A DNA stretch of 64,000 nucleotides from Achromobacter sp. HZ34 (GTDB lineage Bacteria > Pseudomonadota > Gammaproteobacteria > Burkholderiales > Burkholderiaceae_B). Positions 51,857 through 60,160 of this stretch are shown in pieces. The position numbers and the translations under genes were made by a program. The first letter of the stretch is position 1, and each line of letters starts with the position of its first letter. The notes beneath the pieces are model-generated. The model was not told the origin of the DNA. It made no database searches and was given only the letters and a program-made list of their open reading frames with translations. The stretch covers positions 372,001 to 436,000 of the forward strand of contig NZ_NJIX01000002.1 of the NCBI RefSeq assembly GCF_002209485.1. The letters run 5' to 3'.

Positions 51857-52788
51857 TGCGTTGCTCCTTCCTTCGGCAACACCAGCGCGCGGTGCATGAC
51901 GCGGCGCTGCGAACCGAAGTCCGGCACGCCACGATGCTGCACGGTGCGGTTGTCCCAGATCAGGGCGGTACCGCTTTCCCAACGATGGCGCGTCTGTACT
52001 TCCGGCGCGCTGAGCGCATCGAACAGGATGTCCAGCAGGGCCTGGCTGGTGCGCCGGCTGACGCCCAGGATGCGCTGCGTATACAGCTCATTCACGAAGA
52101 TCTGCTTGCGCCCGGTCTCCGGATGCGTACGGATCAGCGGCACTTCGATGGGCGGATACTTGCGCCGTTGCTCGGCCCGCGCTTCCAGGTCGTGATAGGC
52201 CAGCGTCAGATAGCCCATGGTGTCGGCGTCGTGGACGGCGGACAAGGTCTCCAGATAGGCCACCAGCAGCGGATCGAGCAGATCGTAGGCAGCGGTCGCA
52301 TTGGCGAACAGCGTGTCGCCGCCCAGCGCCGGCATGGTCTCGCCCAGCAAGGCGGTGTACGGCGGCGAGGTCGGCTGGAACACCTGGTCCATGTGCCAGA
52401 TGTAGTTCATGCGCGTTTTCTTGGTCGACGCATCGATGGTGTTCAACTGGCCGCTCTTGCCCGTTTCCGGTGTATACGGGGTGTTCATCAGCTTGGCCTT
52501 GCCGAACAGCGAGACCAGTTGCTCGAAGTGCTCGACCCCGACCGTACCCGGCTCGAAGCTGAGGAAACCGTAGCGCAGCAGCGCGTCGTACAACAGCTTG
52601 CGCACGCCGGCATCGACCGCGCCGGTGCCGTCGATGCGCAGTCCGCTGACGCGCGCGCCTACCGTGGGCGAATAGGGGGTGACGGTCACGCCGGCGTTTT
52701 CAGCGGGGCTGGCGAGATAGCGGGTCATATCCAGAATCTTCGGCTGGATCCGGTCGAGTCTGTCGTTGTCGACGACGATGCCGTACAT
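51853..52788 (-). CDS. TauD/TfdA-family Fe(II)/2-oxoglutarate dioxygenase
   Basis: Dioxygenase of 311 aa. The iron facial triad is HMD in NYIWHMDQVFQPTSPP and the distal His in NRTVQHRGVP; the 2-oxoglutarate Arg is in RRVMHRALV. TauD oxidises taurine next to the sulfonate, releasing sulfite. ATG 52788 begins MYGIVVDNDRL; the frame is open upstream through the rhodanese gene but without family sequence. Downstream are receptor, permease and ATPase, so a second desulfonation route exists beside the LLM enzyme. The substrate may be a sulfonate or sulfate ester. Confidence 0.93.
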   Translation of the reverse strand: MYGIVVDNDRLDRIQPKILDMTRYLASPAENAGVTVTPYSPTVGARVSGLRIDGTGAVDAGVRKLLYDALLRYGFLSFEPGTVGVEHFEQLVSLFGKAKLMNTPYTPETGKSGQLNTIDASTKKTRMNYIWHMDQVFQPTSPPYTALLGETMPALGGDTLFANATAAYDLLDPLLVAYLETLSAVHDADTMGYLTLAYHDLEARAEQRRKYPPIEVPLIRTHPETGRKQIFVNELYTQRILGVSRRTSQALLDILFDALSAPEVQTRHRWESGTALIWDNRTVQHRGVPDFGSQRRVMHRALVLPKEGATQ

Positions 52789-52888
52789 GATGTCTTGCGT
52801 CCTGTTGGGTTCTGGTTTTTTGCAGATGTGGGTTGGCGTTTCCGGCGGGGTGTCCTGGCCGGACGTGGCCTTGGCGTATCGGCTACGG

Positions 52889-53779
52889 CTAGACAGCGGC
52901 CGTGTCCACGGGATATTTGTCCGACGTACCCCACTCGTTCCACGAAGCGGGATAGACCGCCGCGCCGGTATGTCCCGCCAACTGCAGGGCGATGAAGGTA
53001 CGAGCGGCGCGACCGCCGCCGCCGCAATAGACGATGGCGCGCTCATCGGCGGCGACGACATCCTTGACCGCCGGTGCCAGGGCCTGGGCGGCGGCAAAGC
53101 GGCCGTCGGCGGCCAATTCCAGGTTCGTGTCCCAGAAGCGCGCGCCCGGCACGCGGCCGCTGCGGCCGGCGTTGCTGCGCTTGCCGGCGTACTCTTCCCT
53201 GGAGCGCGCGTCGATGACGCGGACGCCGCCCGCGGGCGCTTGAATTTGCGTAACCGTTTGAGGTTGCGTACTCGTCTGGGTTTGCGTACTCGTCAGTGCA
53301 CCCGATCCGGCTTGCGCGCTCGCCTGCACCGCGGCCAGCACCTCATCGGCCGTCGCCAGGTAGGCGCTTTGGGGCACCACGGTGAAAGCGGTCGCGGTGA
53401 CCGCGGGCGGGGCGGTCGTCAGTGCGCCTGTCCAGGCACCGACACCGCCATCGAGCAGGGCGATATGGCCGACGCCGGCATAGGCCAGCGCCCATGCCAC
53501 GCGGGCGGCATTGGTGTCGTTCAGCGCGCCCGTCACCACTACGCGGGAATCCGGTGTGATCCCCAGGGCCGACAGGCTCCAGGCCAGCACCACTTGCAAG
53601 CGCGCCAGCGCCGGCGCGTCGCTGCGGGCAATGGCGTACAGCGACGGCTCGACATGCCGCGCCCCCGGGATGTGACCAGCCCAGTACTCAGCGGCCGGTC
53701 GCGTGTCCAGCAACACGACCTGGTCTTGCCCCAGGTGTTGCGCCAGCCAGTCCGGCGTCGCCAGTTCGAAAATTGCCAT
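52889..53779 (-). CDS. Two-domain rhodanese-type sulfurtransferase
   Basis: Sulfurtransferase of 296 aa (SseA/3-mercaptopyruvate type). The N-terminal inactive rhodanese domain has VVLLDTRPAAEYWAGHIPGARHVEP and LLDGGVGAW. The C-terminal domain has VRVIDARSREEYAG and the active loop IVYCGGGGRAARTF with the catalytic Cys near 258. A Thr/Gln-rich linker at about 160-178 comes from three 18-base repeats. The start is preceded by GGGAGCAGGG. It may detoxify or trap sulfane sulfur or sulfite (as thiosulfate) produced by the oxygenases. It is divergent from the MFS gene across a GCTAAC dyad. Confidence 0.9.
   Translation of the reverse strand: MAIFELATPDWLAQHLGQDQVVLLDTRPAAEYWAGHIPGARHVEPSLYAIARSDAPALARLQVVLAWSLSALGITPDSRVVVTGALNDTNAARVAWALAYAGVGHIALLDGGVGAWTGALTTAPPAVTATAFTVVPQSAYLATADEVLAAVQASAQAGSGALTSTQTQTSTQPQTVTQIQAPAGGVRVIDARSREEYAGKRSNAGRSGRVPGARFWDTNLELAADGRFAAAQALAPAVKDVVAADERAIVYCGGGGRAARTFIALQLAGHTGAAVYPASWNEWGTSDKYPVDTAAV
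53246..53299. repeat. Three 18-base tandem repeats coding a Thr/Gln linker
   Basis: Units begin at 53246, 53264 and 53282. The last two share TTGCGTACTCGTC exactly; the first is degenerate. They lengthen the linker of the rhodanese in frame. Confidence 0.8.
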
Positions 53780-53862
53780 AGCCCTGCTCCCTTGCGTCCC
53801 TTGAGTCCATTACGTCAATTGCGTCCATTGCGGATCGCCATACGGGGCATGCTATCGTCAGC

Positions 53863-53898
53863 AAGCTAACTATCAAACGCACATTAATTTGTTAGCTT
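53863..53898. promoter_or_regulatory. AAGCTAAC / GTTAGCTT operator, right end of organosulfur module
   Basis: Perfect 8-base arms (53863-53870 and 53891-53898) with a 20-base AT-rich spacer between the divergent rhodanese and MFS genes. The half-site matches the dyad at 41559-41580. It is probably bound by the MarR protein encoded downstream. Confidence 0.62.
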
Positions 53899-53940
53899 AT
53901 TTACTATTCTCACTTTTGCGCCCCTGCCAAAGCGCGCAGA

Positions 53941-55467
53941 ATGGCGGGCGTTGTTCCGCATCCTCCTTCGCCCAGAGACATGTCATCTGCCCAACGCGAC
54001 GCCTCAGATAGCACTGCGCATATCGCCCAGCCCGCCCACGCCGCGCCGGCCCACGCCGCCGAACCGAGTACCCGGGACACCAGCTTCCGGCCCCTGTCCA
54101 TCCTGGTTGGCGCCGCCTACTTCATGGAGCAGCTGGACGCCACCATCATCAGCCCGGTGATTCCGGACATCGCCCACGACTTCGGCGTCGATCCCTTGAG
54201 CCTGAACCTGACGATGACCATCTATCTGCTGTGCTCGCTGGTGTTCGTGCCCTTGAGCGGGCTGGTGGCGGCACGGCACGGCACGCGTACGGTGTTCTCC
54301 TGCGCGGTAGCGCTGTTCACCGCCAGTTCCGTGTTATGCGCCATGGCGCCCAGCCTGGCCGCGCTGGCCGTGTTCCGCGCCATGCAAGGCATGGCGGCGG
54401 CGCTGATGGTGCCGGTGGGACGCACGGCCATTGTGCATACCACCAGCAGGGCGCAATTGGTGGAAGCCTTGGCGTGGTTCATCACCCCCGCCATGGTGGG
54501 ACCGATGCTGGGACCGCCGCTGGGCGGGCTGTTCTCCGCCTATCTGTCCTGGCACTGGGTGTTCCTGATCAATGTGCCGGTGGGCCTGGCCGGCCTGTGG
54601 GCGGCGCGCAGCATCATGCCGCAACTGCATCACCGCGCGGACCTGCATTTCGATGTGCGCGAGTGGCTGTTGGCCGCCGTTGCGCTGGCCTTGTTGATCC
54701 TGTTGATCGAACGGGCCCGGCACGGCGCCAGCCTGCCCCTGCTGGGTAGCCTGGCCGCGGGCCTGGCGCTTTGCGTCTGGCTGTATGTCCGCCGTTTCCG
54801 CGGGCTGGCCGCACCCATGCTGGATTTCCGTCTGCTGCGCCTGCCCACCCTCGCCGCCGGTTTCTGGGGCGGATCCCTGGTGCGCGTGGGCTATGGCGCC
54901 CTGCCTTTCCTGCTGCCGTTGATGCTGCAGCTGGGCCTGGGCTATACCGCCCTGCAAAGCGGCATCGTCCTGCTGGTCAGTGGATCGATCGCCTTCTTCA
55001 CCAAGACCCAGACCACCAAGGTGCTGCGCCGCTGGGGCTTTCGGCGGGTGCTTTGCTATAACGGCATCGCGTGCGCGCTGGCATTGGCCGGCTGCGCCCT
55101 GTTCTCCCTGCCGCACTGGGGTCTGGTGGGCATCACGGCCTTCGTCTCGATGGCCAGTTTCTTCCGGGCCGTGCAGTTCAATGCGCTTAGCGCCGTGTCC
55201 TACGCCGACCTGCCGCGCGAGAAGGTGGCTTCGGCCACCACTTTGAACACCATGGCCTGGCAGTTGGCCATCATGCTGGGGATCTCCCTGTCGGCGCTGG
55301 CCGTACAGTGGTCTGCTAATCTAGGCGCCCGCACGACGCCGGCCGGTGCGGATTTCTCGGTGGCGTTCATTCTCGTTGCGCTGTTCGCCTGCGCCGCCAT
55401 GCCCTGCTACCGCGCGCTGTCCGCGCAGGCCGGCGCGGAACTCAGCGGCCATCGGGCCGGCCCCTAG
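53941..55467 (+). CDS. MFS transporter, DHA2 (EmrB/QacA-like) family
   Basis: Inner-membrane exporter of 508 aa with about 13-14 predicted segments. Motifs: FMEQLDATIISPVIPDIAHDF (first helix, DHA2 hallmark), FVPLSGLVAARHGTRTVF (motif A) and FITPAMVGPMLGPPLGGLFS (antiporter motif C). The first 45 residues are hydrophilic. ATG 53941 or 53980 may be the start; neither has a clear ribosome site. Located next to a MarR gene, it resembles drug or metabolite efflux units, here probably exporting an organosulfur product or sulfite-like toxicant. Confidence 0.9.
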   Translation: MAGVVPHPPSPRDMSSAQRDASDSTAHIAQPAHAAPAHAAEPSTRDTSFRPLSILVGAAYFMEQLDATIISPVIPDIAHDFGVDPLSLNLTMTIYLLCSLVFVPLSGLVAARHGTRTVFSCAVALFTASSVLCAMAPSLAALAVFRAMQGMAAALMVPVGRTAIVHTTSRAQLVEALAWFITPAMVGPMLGPPLGGLFSAYLSWHWVFLINVPVGLAGLWAARSIMPQLHHRADLHFDVREWLLAAVALALLILLIERARHGASLPLLGSLAAGLALCVWLYVRRFRGLAAPMLDFRLLRLPTLAAGFWGGSLVRVGYGALPFLLPLMLQLGLGYTALQSGIVLLVSGSIAFFTKTQTTKVLRRWGFRRVLCYNGIACALALAGCALFSLPHWGLVGITAFVSMASFFRAVQFNALSAVSYADLPREKVASATTLNTMAWQLAIMLGISLSALAVQWSANLGARTTPAGADFSVAFILVALFACAAMPCYRALSAQAGAELSGHRAGP

Positions 55468-55485
55468 CCTTATCGATCCCCTTAC

Positions 55486-55989
55486 ATGTCCGATCAGCAC
55501 GTCGAACGACTGTCCCAGCTTTACTCGCGCCCCGGCTTCCTGCTGCGGCGTGCCCACCAGATCTACGTCGCCATTTTCGAAGCGAACTTCGAGCGCCTGT
55601 CCCTGTCGCCCGCGCAGTACTCCGTCATGATCGCGCTGCATGACCTGCACGGCATCAACCAGGGCGACCTGGCCAAGGCGATCGGCATGAACAAGGTCAC
55701 GGTGTCGCAAATCGTCCAGGCCCTGGAAACGCGGGGGTGGATCGCCCGCAAGCAGACCGACGCCGATCGCCGCCGGCGCCAGCTGACCCTGACGGCCGCG
55801 GGCCAGCGGGCCTTGAAACAGACCGCCGAGATGGCCGAGGCGACGTACGCCGAACAGATGGCGCCGTTGACCGAGCCTGAACGCCAGCGGCTGTTCAAGC
55901 TGCTGCAGCGCATCGTCGACGAGCTGGAACCGCGCGCGCGTACGCCATTCGAACCCATCGTTGCCACGAAGATGGCCAGCGAGGCCTGA
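55486..55989 (+). CDS. MarR family transcriptional regulator
   Basis: Regulator of 167 aa with a winged helix: YSVMIALHDLHGINQGDLAKAIGMNKVTVSQIVQALETRGWIARKQTDADRRRRQLTLTAAG, then a dimerisation helix. It lies 18 bases after the MFS gene. MarR proteins bind compact palindromes and respond to phenolic or oxidised ligands. The GCTAAC dyads at both ends of region F are the natural candidates for its operators. Confidence 0.92.
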   Translation: MSDQHVERLSQLYSRPGFLLRRAHQIYVAIFEANFERLSLSPAQYSVMIALHDLHGINQGDLAKAIGMNKVTVSQIVQALETRGWIARKQTDADRRRRQLTLTAAGQRALKQTAEMAEATYAEQMAPLTEPERQRLFKLLQRIVDELEPRARTPFEPIVATKMASEA

Positions 55990-56090
55990 GAAGCGCGGCG
56001 CTGTGCGGCTGCGGGACCGCTGCGCTGCGGGACTGCGGGGTCGCGGGGCCGCGGCGCTGCAGGGCCGCGGGCCAGGAACGGCACTTGCGC
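55990..56090. repeat. GC-rich low-complexity repeats
   Basis: Degenerate GCTGCGGGAC / GGGCCGCGG repeats after the MarR stop. No gene or promoter is visible in them. Confidence 0.5.
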
Positions 56091-56176
56091 CCTTTGACAT
56101 TGCTAATCCCGAACCATGCTGTGGAGCGGCCCTCCCCGGCGCCGTAAGCAGTGCAAATTTTCAAGGAGTGAAAGCG

Positions 56177-56425
56177 ATGCTCGAATCCGTAGAAGGTAAG
56201 GCCCAAAAAATGGCAGGCCGAGTTCAGGATGCCGTTGGTGGGTTGACCGGCGACGCCGCCACCCAAGTCGAAGGCAAGGTACGCCAGGCAGCAGGCTATG
56301 CGCAGGAGTCGTATGGCGAAGCACTCGGCACCCTTCGTGACAAGACCGCCGAAAATCCCATCTGGGCCGTCGCCATCGCGGCAGCGGCCGGTTACCTGCT
56401 GGGCACGCTGTCGTCGAGAAGGTAA
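56177..56425 (+). CDS. CsbD/DUF883-like small stress protein
   Basis: Small protein of 82 aa. The N-terminal helix MLESVEGKAQKMAGRVQDAVGGLTGD repeats the Gly-Lys/Ala pattern of CsbD proteins. The C-terminus ENPIWAVAIAAAAGYLLGTLSSRR is a membrane-associating helix typical of DUF883 proteins, which can bind ribosomes at the membrane. AAGGAG lies 8 bases before ATG 56177; a GTG at 56168 is also in frame. It stands alone before a strong terminator. Confidence 0.85.
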   Translation: MLESVEGKAQKMAGRVQDAVGGLTGDAATQVEGKVRQAAGYAQESYGEALGTLRDKTAENPIWAVAIAAAAGYLLGTLSSRR

Positions 56426-56456
56426 GCCTCAAGCTTACGTCTTACAGCGTAGTCAG

Positions 56457-56502
56457 GCGCCGCCCACGCGATGAATCATCGCGTGGGCGGCGCTTCTTTT
56501 TG
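56457..56502 (+). terminator. Strong intrinsic terminator
   Basis: A perfect 17-base GC-rich stem (56457-56473 with 56477-56493, loop AAT) is followed by TTCTTTTTG. It terminates the CsbD-like transcript and insulates region G. Confidence 0.93.
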
Positions 56503-56521
56503 TCTCGCACTTTCGCAGTTA

Positions 56522-56538
56522 GATTGATTTCAAATCAA
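56522..56538. promoter_or_regulatory. GATTGATT-NN-AAATCAA operator upstream of aldehyde dehydrogenase
   Basis: GATTGATT-TC-AAATCAA, including the perfect palindrome TTGATTT-C-AAATCAA (56524-56538), 94 bases upstream of the aldehyde dehydrogenase ATG. It matches the site at 61571-61589 between the citrate-synthase-like gene and the Bug gene. Confidence 0.65.
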
Positions 56539-56632
56539 GATTGACCGACTTGATCACCAGCGGATAAGTTGCGGTTTCCGACTACTCGGCCGCCCACACT
56601 TTGCAAGCGCAGGCGGCGTTCATCAGGCGAGC

Positions 56633-58132
56633 ATGACGATGATCACCTCCGAGCTGGGACCCGACCTGTCCACACGCTTACCCGACGCCCTGCCCAAGCA
56701 ACGCGAGCTGTATTACGGGGGCGCATGGCAGGCCCCGCGTTCCGGCGTCTATCTGCGCAGTACCAGTCCGGGCACGCAAGCCGACCTTGGCCCCTATGCG
56801 CTCGCCGGCGCCGACGACGTGGACGCCGCCGTGAGCGCGGCAAGGCAGGCCTTCCCCGCCTGGCGCGAGACTGCGCCACTGGCACGCGCCGCGCTGCTGC
56901 GGCAAGCCGCTGCCGTGATTCGCGCGCATGCCCTGGAACTGGCACTGATCGACGCCGCCGACTGCGGCAATCCGGTCAAGCAGATGCAGGACGATGCAGT
57001 GATCGCCGCCACCCAACTGGAGTATTTCGCCGGCCTGGTGCTGGAACTGAAGGGCGAGACCATCCCCACCATGAACGGTTCGCTGGACTACACCCTGCGC
57101 GAGCCGTTGGGCGTGGTGGCGCGCATCATTCCGTTCAACCACCCCTTCATGTTCGCGGCCGGCAAGATCGCCGCGCCGCTGGCGGCGGGCAACACGGTCG
57201 TCGTCAAGCCGCCCGAGCAGGCTCCGCTATCGACCTTAAGGCTGTTCGAGCTGATTGCCGCTATCTTCCCACCCGGCGTGCTGAACTGCGTGACGGGAGA
57301 ACGCTCGACCGGTGCGGCGCTGTCGGCCCATCCCGATGTGGCGGCCGTGGCACTGATCGGCAGCGTCAACGCCGGCAAGGCAGTGATGCGCACGGCGGCG
57401 GACGATTTGAAAAAAGTGCTGCTGGAATTGGGCGGCAAGAACGCGATGATCGCCTATCCGGACGCCGACCTGGAGAAAATGCCGCTGGGCGCGGTCCGCG
57501 GAATGAATTTCACATGGTGCGGCCAGTCCTGCGGCTCGACCAGCCGCCTGTTCCTGCACGAGTCCATCCACGACGAGGTGCTGGCACGCATCATCGAACT
57601 GACCGCCACACTGCACCGCCCCGGCCTGCCCACGGACATGCGTACCACCATGGGCGCACTGGTCTCCCGTGAGCAGATGGACAAGGCCCTCTCGTATGTC
57701 GAGTCAGCCGTAGCCGAAGGCGCCCGCGTGGCGCACGGCGGCCGGCGCAGCGCCGATCCCGCCTTGGCGCAAGGTTATTTCGTCGAGCCGACCATCCTGT
57801 CCGGCGTCACGCCCACGATGCGCGTGGCGCGCGAAGAGATCTTCGGGCCGGTGCTGGCGGTGCTGAAGTGGTCCGACGAGGACGACTTGTTCGCGGCGGT
57901 GAATGGCGTGGAGTACGGCCTGACGGCATCGATCTGGACCACCAGCCTGCGCACGGCGCATCGGGCCGCCGCGCGCGTGCAGGCGGGCTATGTGTGGATC
58001 AATGGATCGTCCGCCCACTTCATCGGCGCGCCCTTCGGCGGCTACAAGCAGTCGGGTATCGGCCGCGAGGAATGCAAGGAAGAACTGCTGGAATTCACGC
58101 AGACCAAGAACGTCAACGTCACCCTGGATTGA
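56633..58132 (+). CDS. NAD(P)-dependent aldehyde dehydrogenase
   Basis: Aldehyde dehydrogenase of 499 aa. It has the NAD site IIPFNHPFMFAAGKIAAPLAAGNTVVVKPPEQAPL, the general-base Glu in LELGGKNAMIAYPDADL (about 265) and the nucleophile Cys in TWCGQSCGSTSRLF (about 301). The C-terminal signature EIFGPVLAVLKW is also present. It oxidises an aldehyde to the acid. The stop TGA overlaps the ThDP enzyme's ATG (TGATG), so the decarboxylase product is the probable substrate. Confidence 0.94.
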   Translation: MTMITSELGPDLSTRLPDALPKQRELYYGGAWQAPRSGVYLRSTSPGTQADLGPYALAGADDVDAAVSAARQAFPAWRETAPLARAALLRQAAAVIRAHALELALIDAADCGNPVKQMQDDAVIAATQLEYFAGLVLELKGETIPTMNGSLDYTLREPLGVVARIIPFNHPFMFAAGKIAAPLAAGNTVVVKPPEQAPLSTLRLFELIAAIFPPGVLNCVTGERSTGAALSAHPDVAAVALIGSVNAGKAVMRTAADDLKKVLLELGGKNAMIAYPDADLEKMPLGAVRGMNFTWCGQSCGSTSRLFLHESIHDEVLARIIELTATLHRPGLPTDMRTTMGALVSREQMDKALSYVESAVAEGARVAHGGRRSADPALAQGYFVEPTILSGVTPTMRVAREEIFGPVLAVLKWSDEDDLFAAVNGVEYGLTASIWTTSLRTAHRAAARVQAGYVWINGSSAHFIGAPFGGYKQSGIGREECKEELLEFTQTKNVNVTLD

Positions 58133-60054
58133 TGCCCACCATGTCCGCCCTGTCCGCCCCCTCCCCCCTGCCCACCGTCCCCACCGAAGCCACGGATGCC
58201 GCCAAGGTCGCTACGGCCGTTACGCCGCTCTCGGCACCGTGGGGCAGCGACTATCTGGCTGCGCTGCTGCGCCACATCGGCCTGGAGTACGTCGCCCTGA
58301 ACCCCGGCGCCAGCTATCGCGGCCTGCACGACAGCCTGGTCAACTACCTGGGCGACCAGTCGCCCAAGATGCTGACGGTGCTGCACGAGGAACATGCCGT
58401 CGCCATCGCGCACGGCTACGCCAAGGTGGCGGGCCGGCCCATGGGCGCCATCCTGCACGCCAATGTGGGTCTGATGCATGGCTCGATGGCCATCTTCGAT
58501 GCCTATTGCGATCGCGTACCGGTGATGGTGTTCGGCGCCACGGGCCCGGTCGATTCGGCACGCCGCCGCCCCTGGATAGACTGGTTGCATACCGCCAAGG
58601 ACCAGGGCGCGCTGGTACGCACCTTCGTCAAGTGGGACGCCGAGCCTTCGTCGCTGGAAGGCGCGCGCGATGCCGTGTTGCGCGCCCGCCAGATCGCCAC
58701 CACGCAGCCGCAAGGGCCTGTGTATGTCTGCTTCGACAGCGCCTTGCAAGAAGCGCCATGCACGGAAGCGCCGCCACTGCTGCCGCTGGCCCGTTACGCA
58801 CCGCCGCGACGCCCCGGCATCTCGGACCACGTGGCGCGCGAGGTCGCGCAGAGCTTGTACCAGGCCAGACGGCCCGTCATCCTGGCCGGCCGCGTGTCGC
58901 GCGACGAAGCGGACTGGCAACGCCGCGTGGCGTTCGCCGAGCATTGCGGCGCCACGGTGCTGACGGACTTCAAGGTGGGCGCCGCCTTCCCGACGCGGCA
59001 TCCCCTGCATGGCACCACGCCGTCGTTCTTCATGGCCGACGAGGGTCTGGAGAAGCTGTGCGAGGCCGACCTGGTGCTGAGCCTGGACTGGGTCGATCTG
59101 GCCGGCACCTTGCGCACGGCCTGGGGCGCAGGGCATCCGCCCGCGCACGTCGTGCAGGTGTCGCTGGACCAAGTGCTGCACAACGGTTTCGGTGGCGAGC
59201 ATCAAGGGCTGGCCGGTACCGATACGTATCTGCTGTGCGACCCCGACGAGTTCGTGGCGCAGACCCTGGATGCGCTGCGCGGCCTGGGCGCGGCGCGCGT
59301 GCAACCATCGACCCAGCCTGCGGCTTCACCCCTTCCCCAGCCAGCGGCGCAGCTTTCGCCCCAGGCATCATCCCCGTCCGCGTCCTCGTCCCGGTCTGAC
59401 ACGCCGGCCACCTTGCCGGCGGCCGCGCCAGACGATGCCGAGGGCATGTCCCTGGGCGTATTCGCCGGCACGGTCAGCGAGCGGCTGCTGCGCAACGCGC
59501 CAGCCTGCCTGATCCGCGCCAACCTGGGCTGGCCGGGCGATGCGCATCCCTTGGCGCACCCGCTGGACTATCTTGGCTATGACGGCGGCGGCGGCATCGG
59601 TTCGGGTCCGGGCATGGCGGTGGGCGCGGCCCTGGCCTTGCGCGGCACGCCGCGCCTGCCGGTCGCCGTGCTGGGCGATGGCGATTTCCTGATGGGGATC
59701 ACGGCGCTCTGGACCGCCGTCAGCTATGGCATTCCGCTACTGGTGATCGTGGCGAACAATCGCTCCTTCTTCAATGACGAGGTGCATCAGGAGAAGGTGG
59801 CGCAGATGCGTTCGCGGCCGGTGGAGAACAAATGGATAGGCCAGCGTATCGAGGGGCCGGAGATAGACCTGGCCGGCCTGGCGCGTGCGCAAGGCGCCCT
59901 GGGCTGGGGTTCCGTACGAACCGCCAGCGAGTTGGCGGAGGCTCTGGATGAAGCGATCGCGGCCGTCCAGGCAGGCAAGGTCGCGGTGATCGATGCCCGC
60001 GTGGCCCGCGAATACGCCAAGACCATGGCGAAGGCGCTAGGCCGAGGGCACTGA
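58132..60054 (+). CDS. ThDP-dependent decarboxylase-like enzyme (benzoylformate decarboxylase-like)
   Basis: ThDP enzyme of 640 aa. The Pyr domain has the catalytic Glu in TVLHEEHAVAIAHGYAKVAGRP (about 86). The central domain contains ARRPVILAGRVSRDE. The PP domain has VLGDGDFLMGITALWTAVSYGIPLLVIVANNRSFFND (about 516-550, GDG to NN). Between central and PP domains a Pro/Ser/Ala-rich linker of about 40 residues (about 386-440) is an unusual insertion. ATG 58132 overlaps the previous stop; ATG 58141 is an alternative. Probably converts a 2-oxo acid to the aldehyde handled by the upstream gene. It is distinct from the ThDP enzyme at 6389. Confidence 0.9.
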   Translation: MPTMSALSAPSPLPTVPTEATDAAKVATAVTPLSAPWGSDYLAALLRHIGLEYVALNPGASYRGLHDSLVNYLGDQSPKMLTVLHEEHAVAIAHGYAKVAGRPMGAILHANVGLMHGSMAIFDAYCDRVPVMVFGATGPVDSARRRPWIDWLHTAKDQGALVRTFVKWDAEPSSLEGARDAVLRARQIATTQPQGPVYVCFDSALQEAPCTEAPPLLPLARYAPPRRPGISDHVAREVAQSLYQARRPVILAGRVSRDEADWQRRVAFAEHCGATVLTDFKVGAAFPTRHPLHGTTPSFFMADEGLEKLCEADLVLSLDWVDLAGTLRTAWGAGHPPAHVVQVSLDQVLHNGFGGEHQGLAGTDTYLLCDPDEFVAQTLDALRGLGAARVQPSTQPAASPLPQPAAQLSPQASSPSASSSRSDTPATLPAAAPDDAEGMSLGVFAGTVSERLLRNAPACLIRANLGWPGDAHPLAHPLDYLGYDGGGGIGSGPGMAVGAALALRGTPRLPVAVLGDGDFLMGITALWTAVSYGIPLLVIVANNRSFFNDEVHQEKVAQMRSRPVENKWIGQRIEGPEIDLAGLARAQGALGWGSVRTASELAEALDEAIAAVQAGKVAVIDARVAREYAKTMAKALGRGH

Positions 60055-60115
60055 GCAGCCACTGGACAGCCTCTGGACAGCACTAAGCAGCCGCTGAGCA
60101 GCCACTGGGCAGCCG
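60051..60115. repeat. Imperfect GCAGCCACTG repeats
   Basis: About five degenerate copies of (G)AGCAGCCACTGG follow the ThDP gene. No other signal is seen in this gap. Confidence 0.5.
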
Positions 60116-60160
60116 CCCACGGCGGCGGCCCGCAAAGCCCGGCACCATGCCTCGGCCCGC

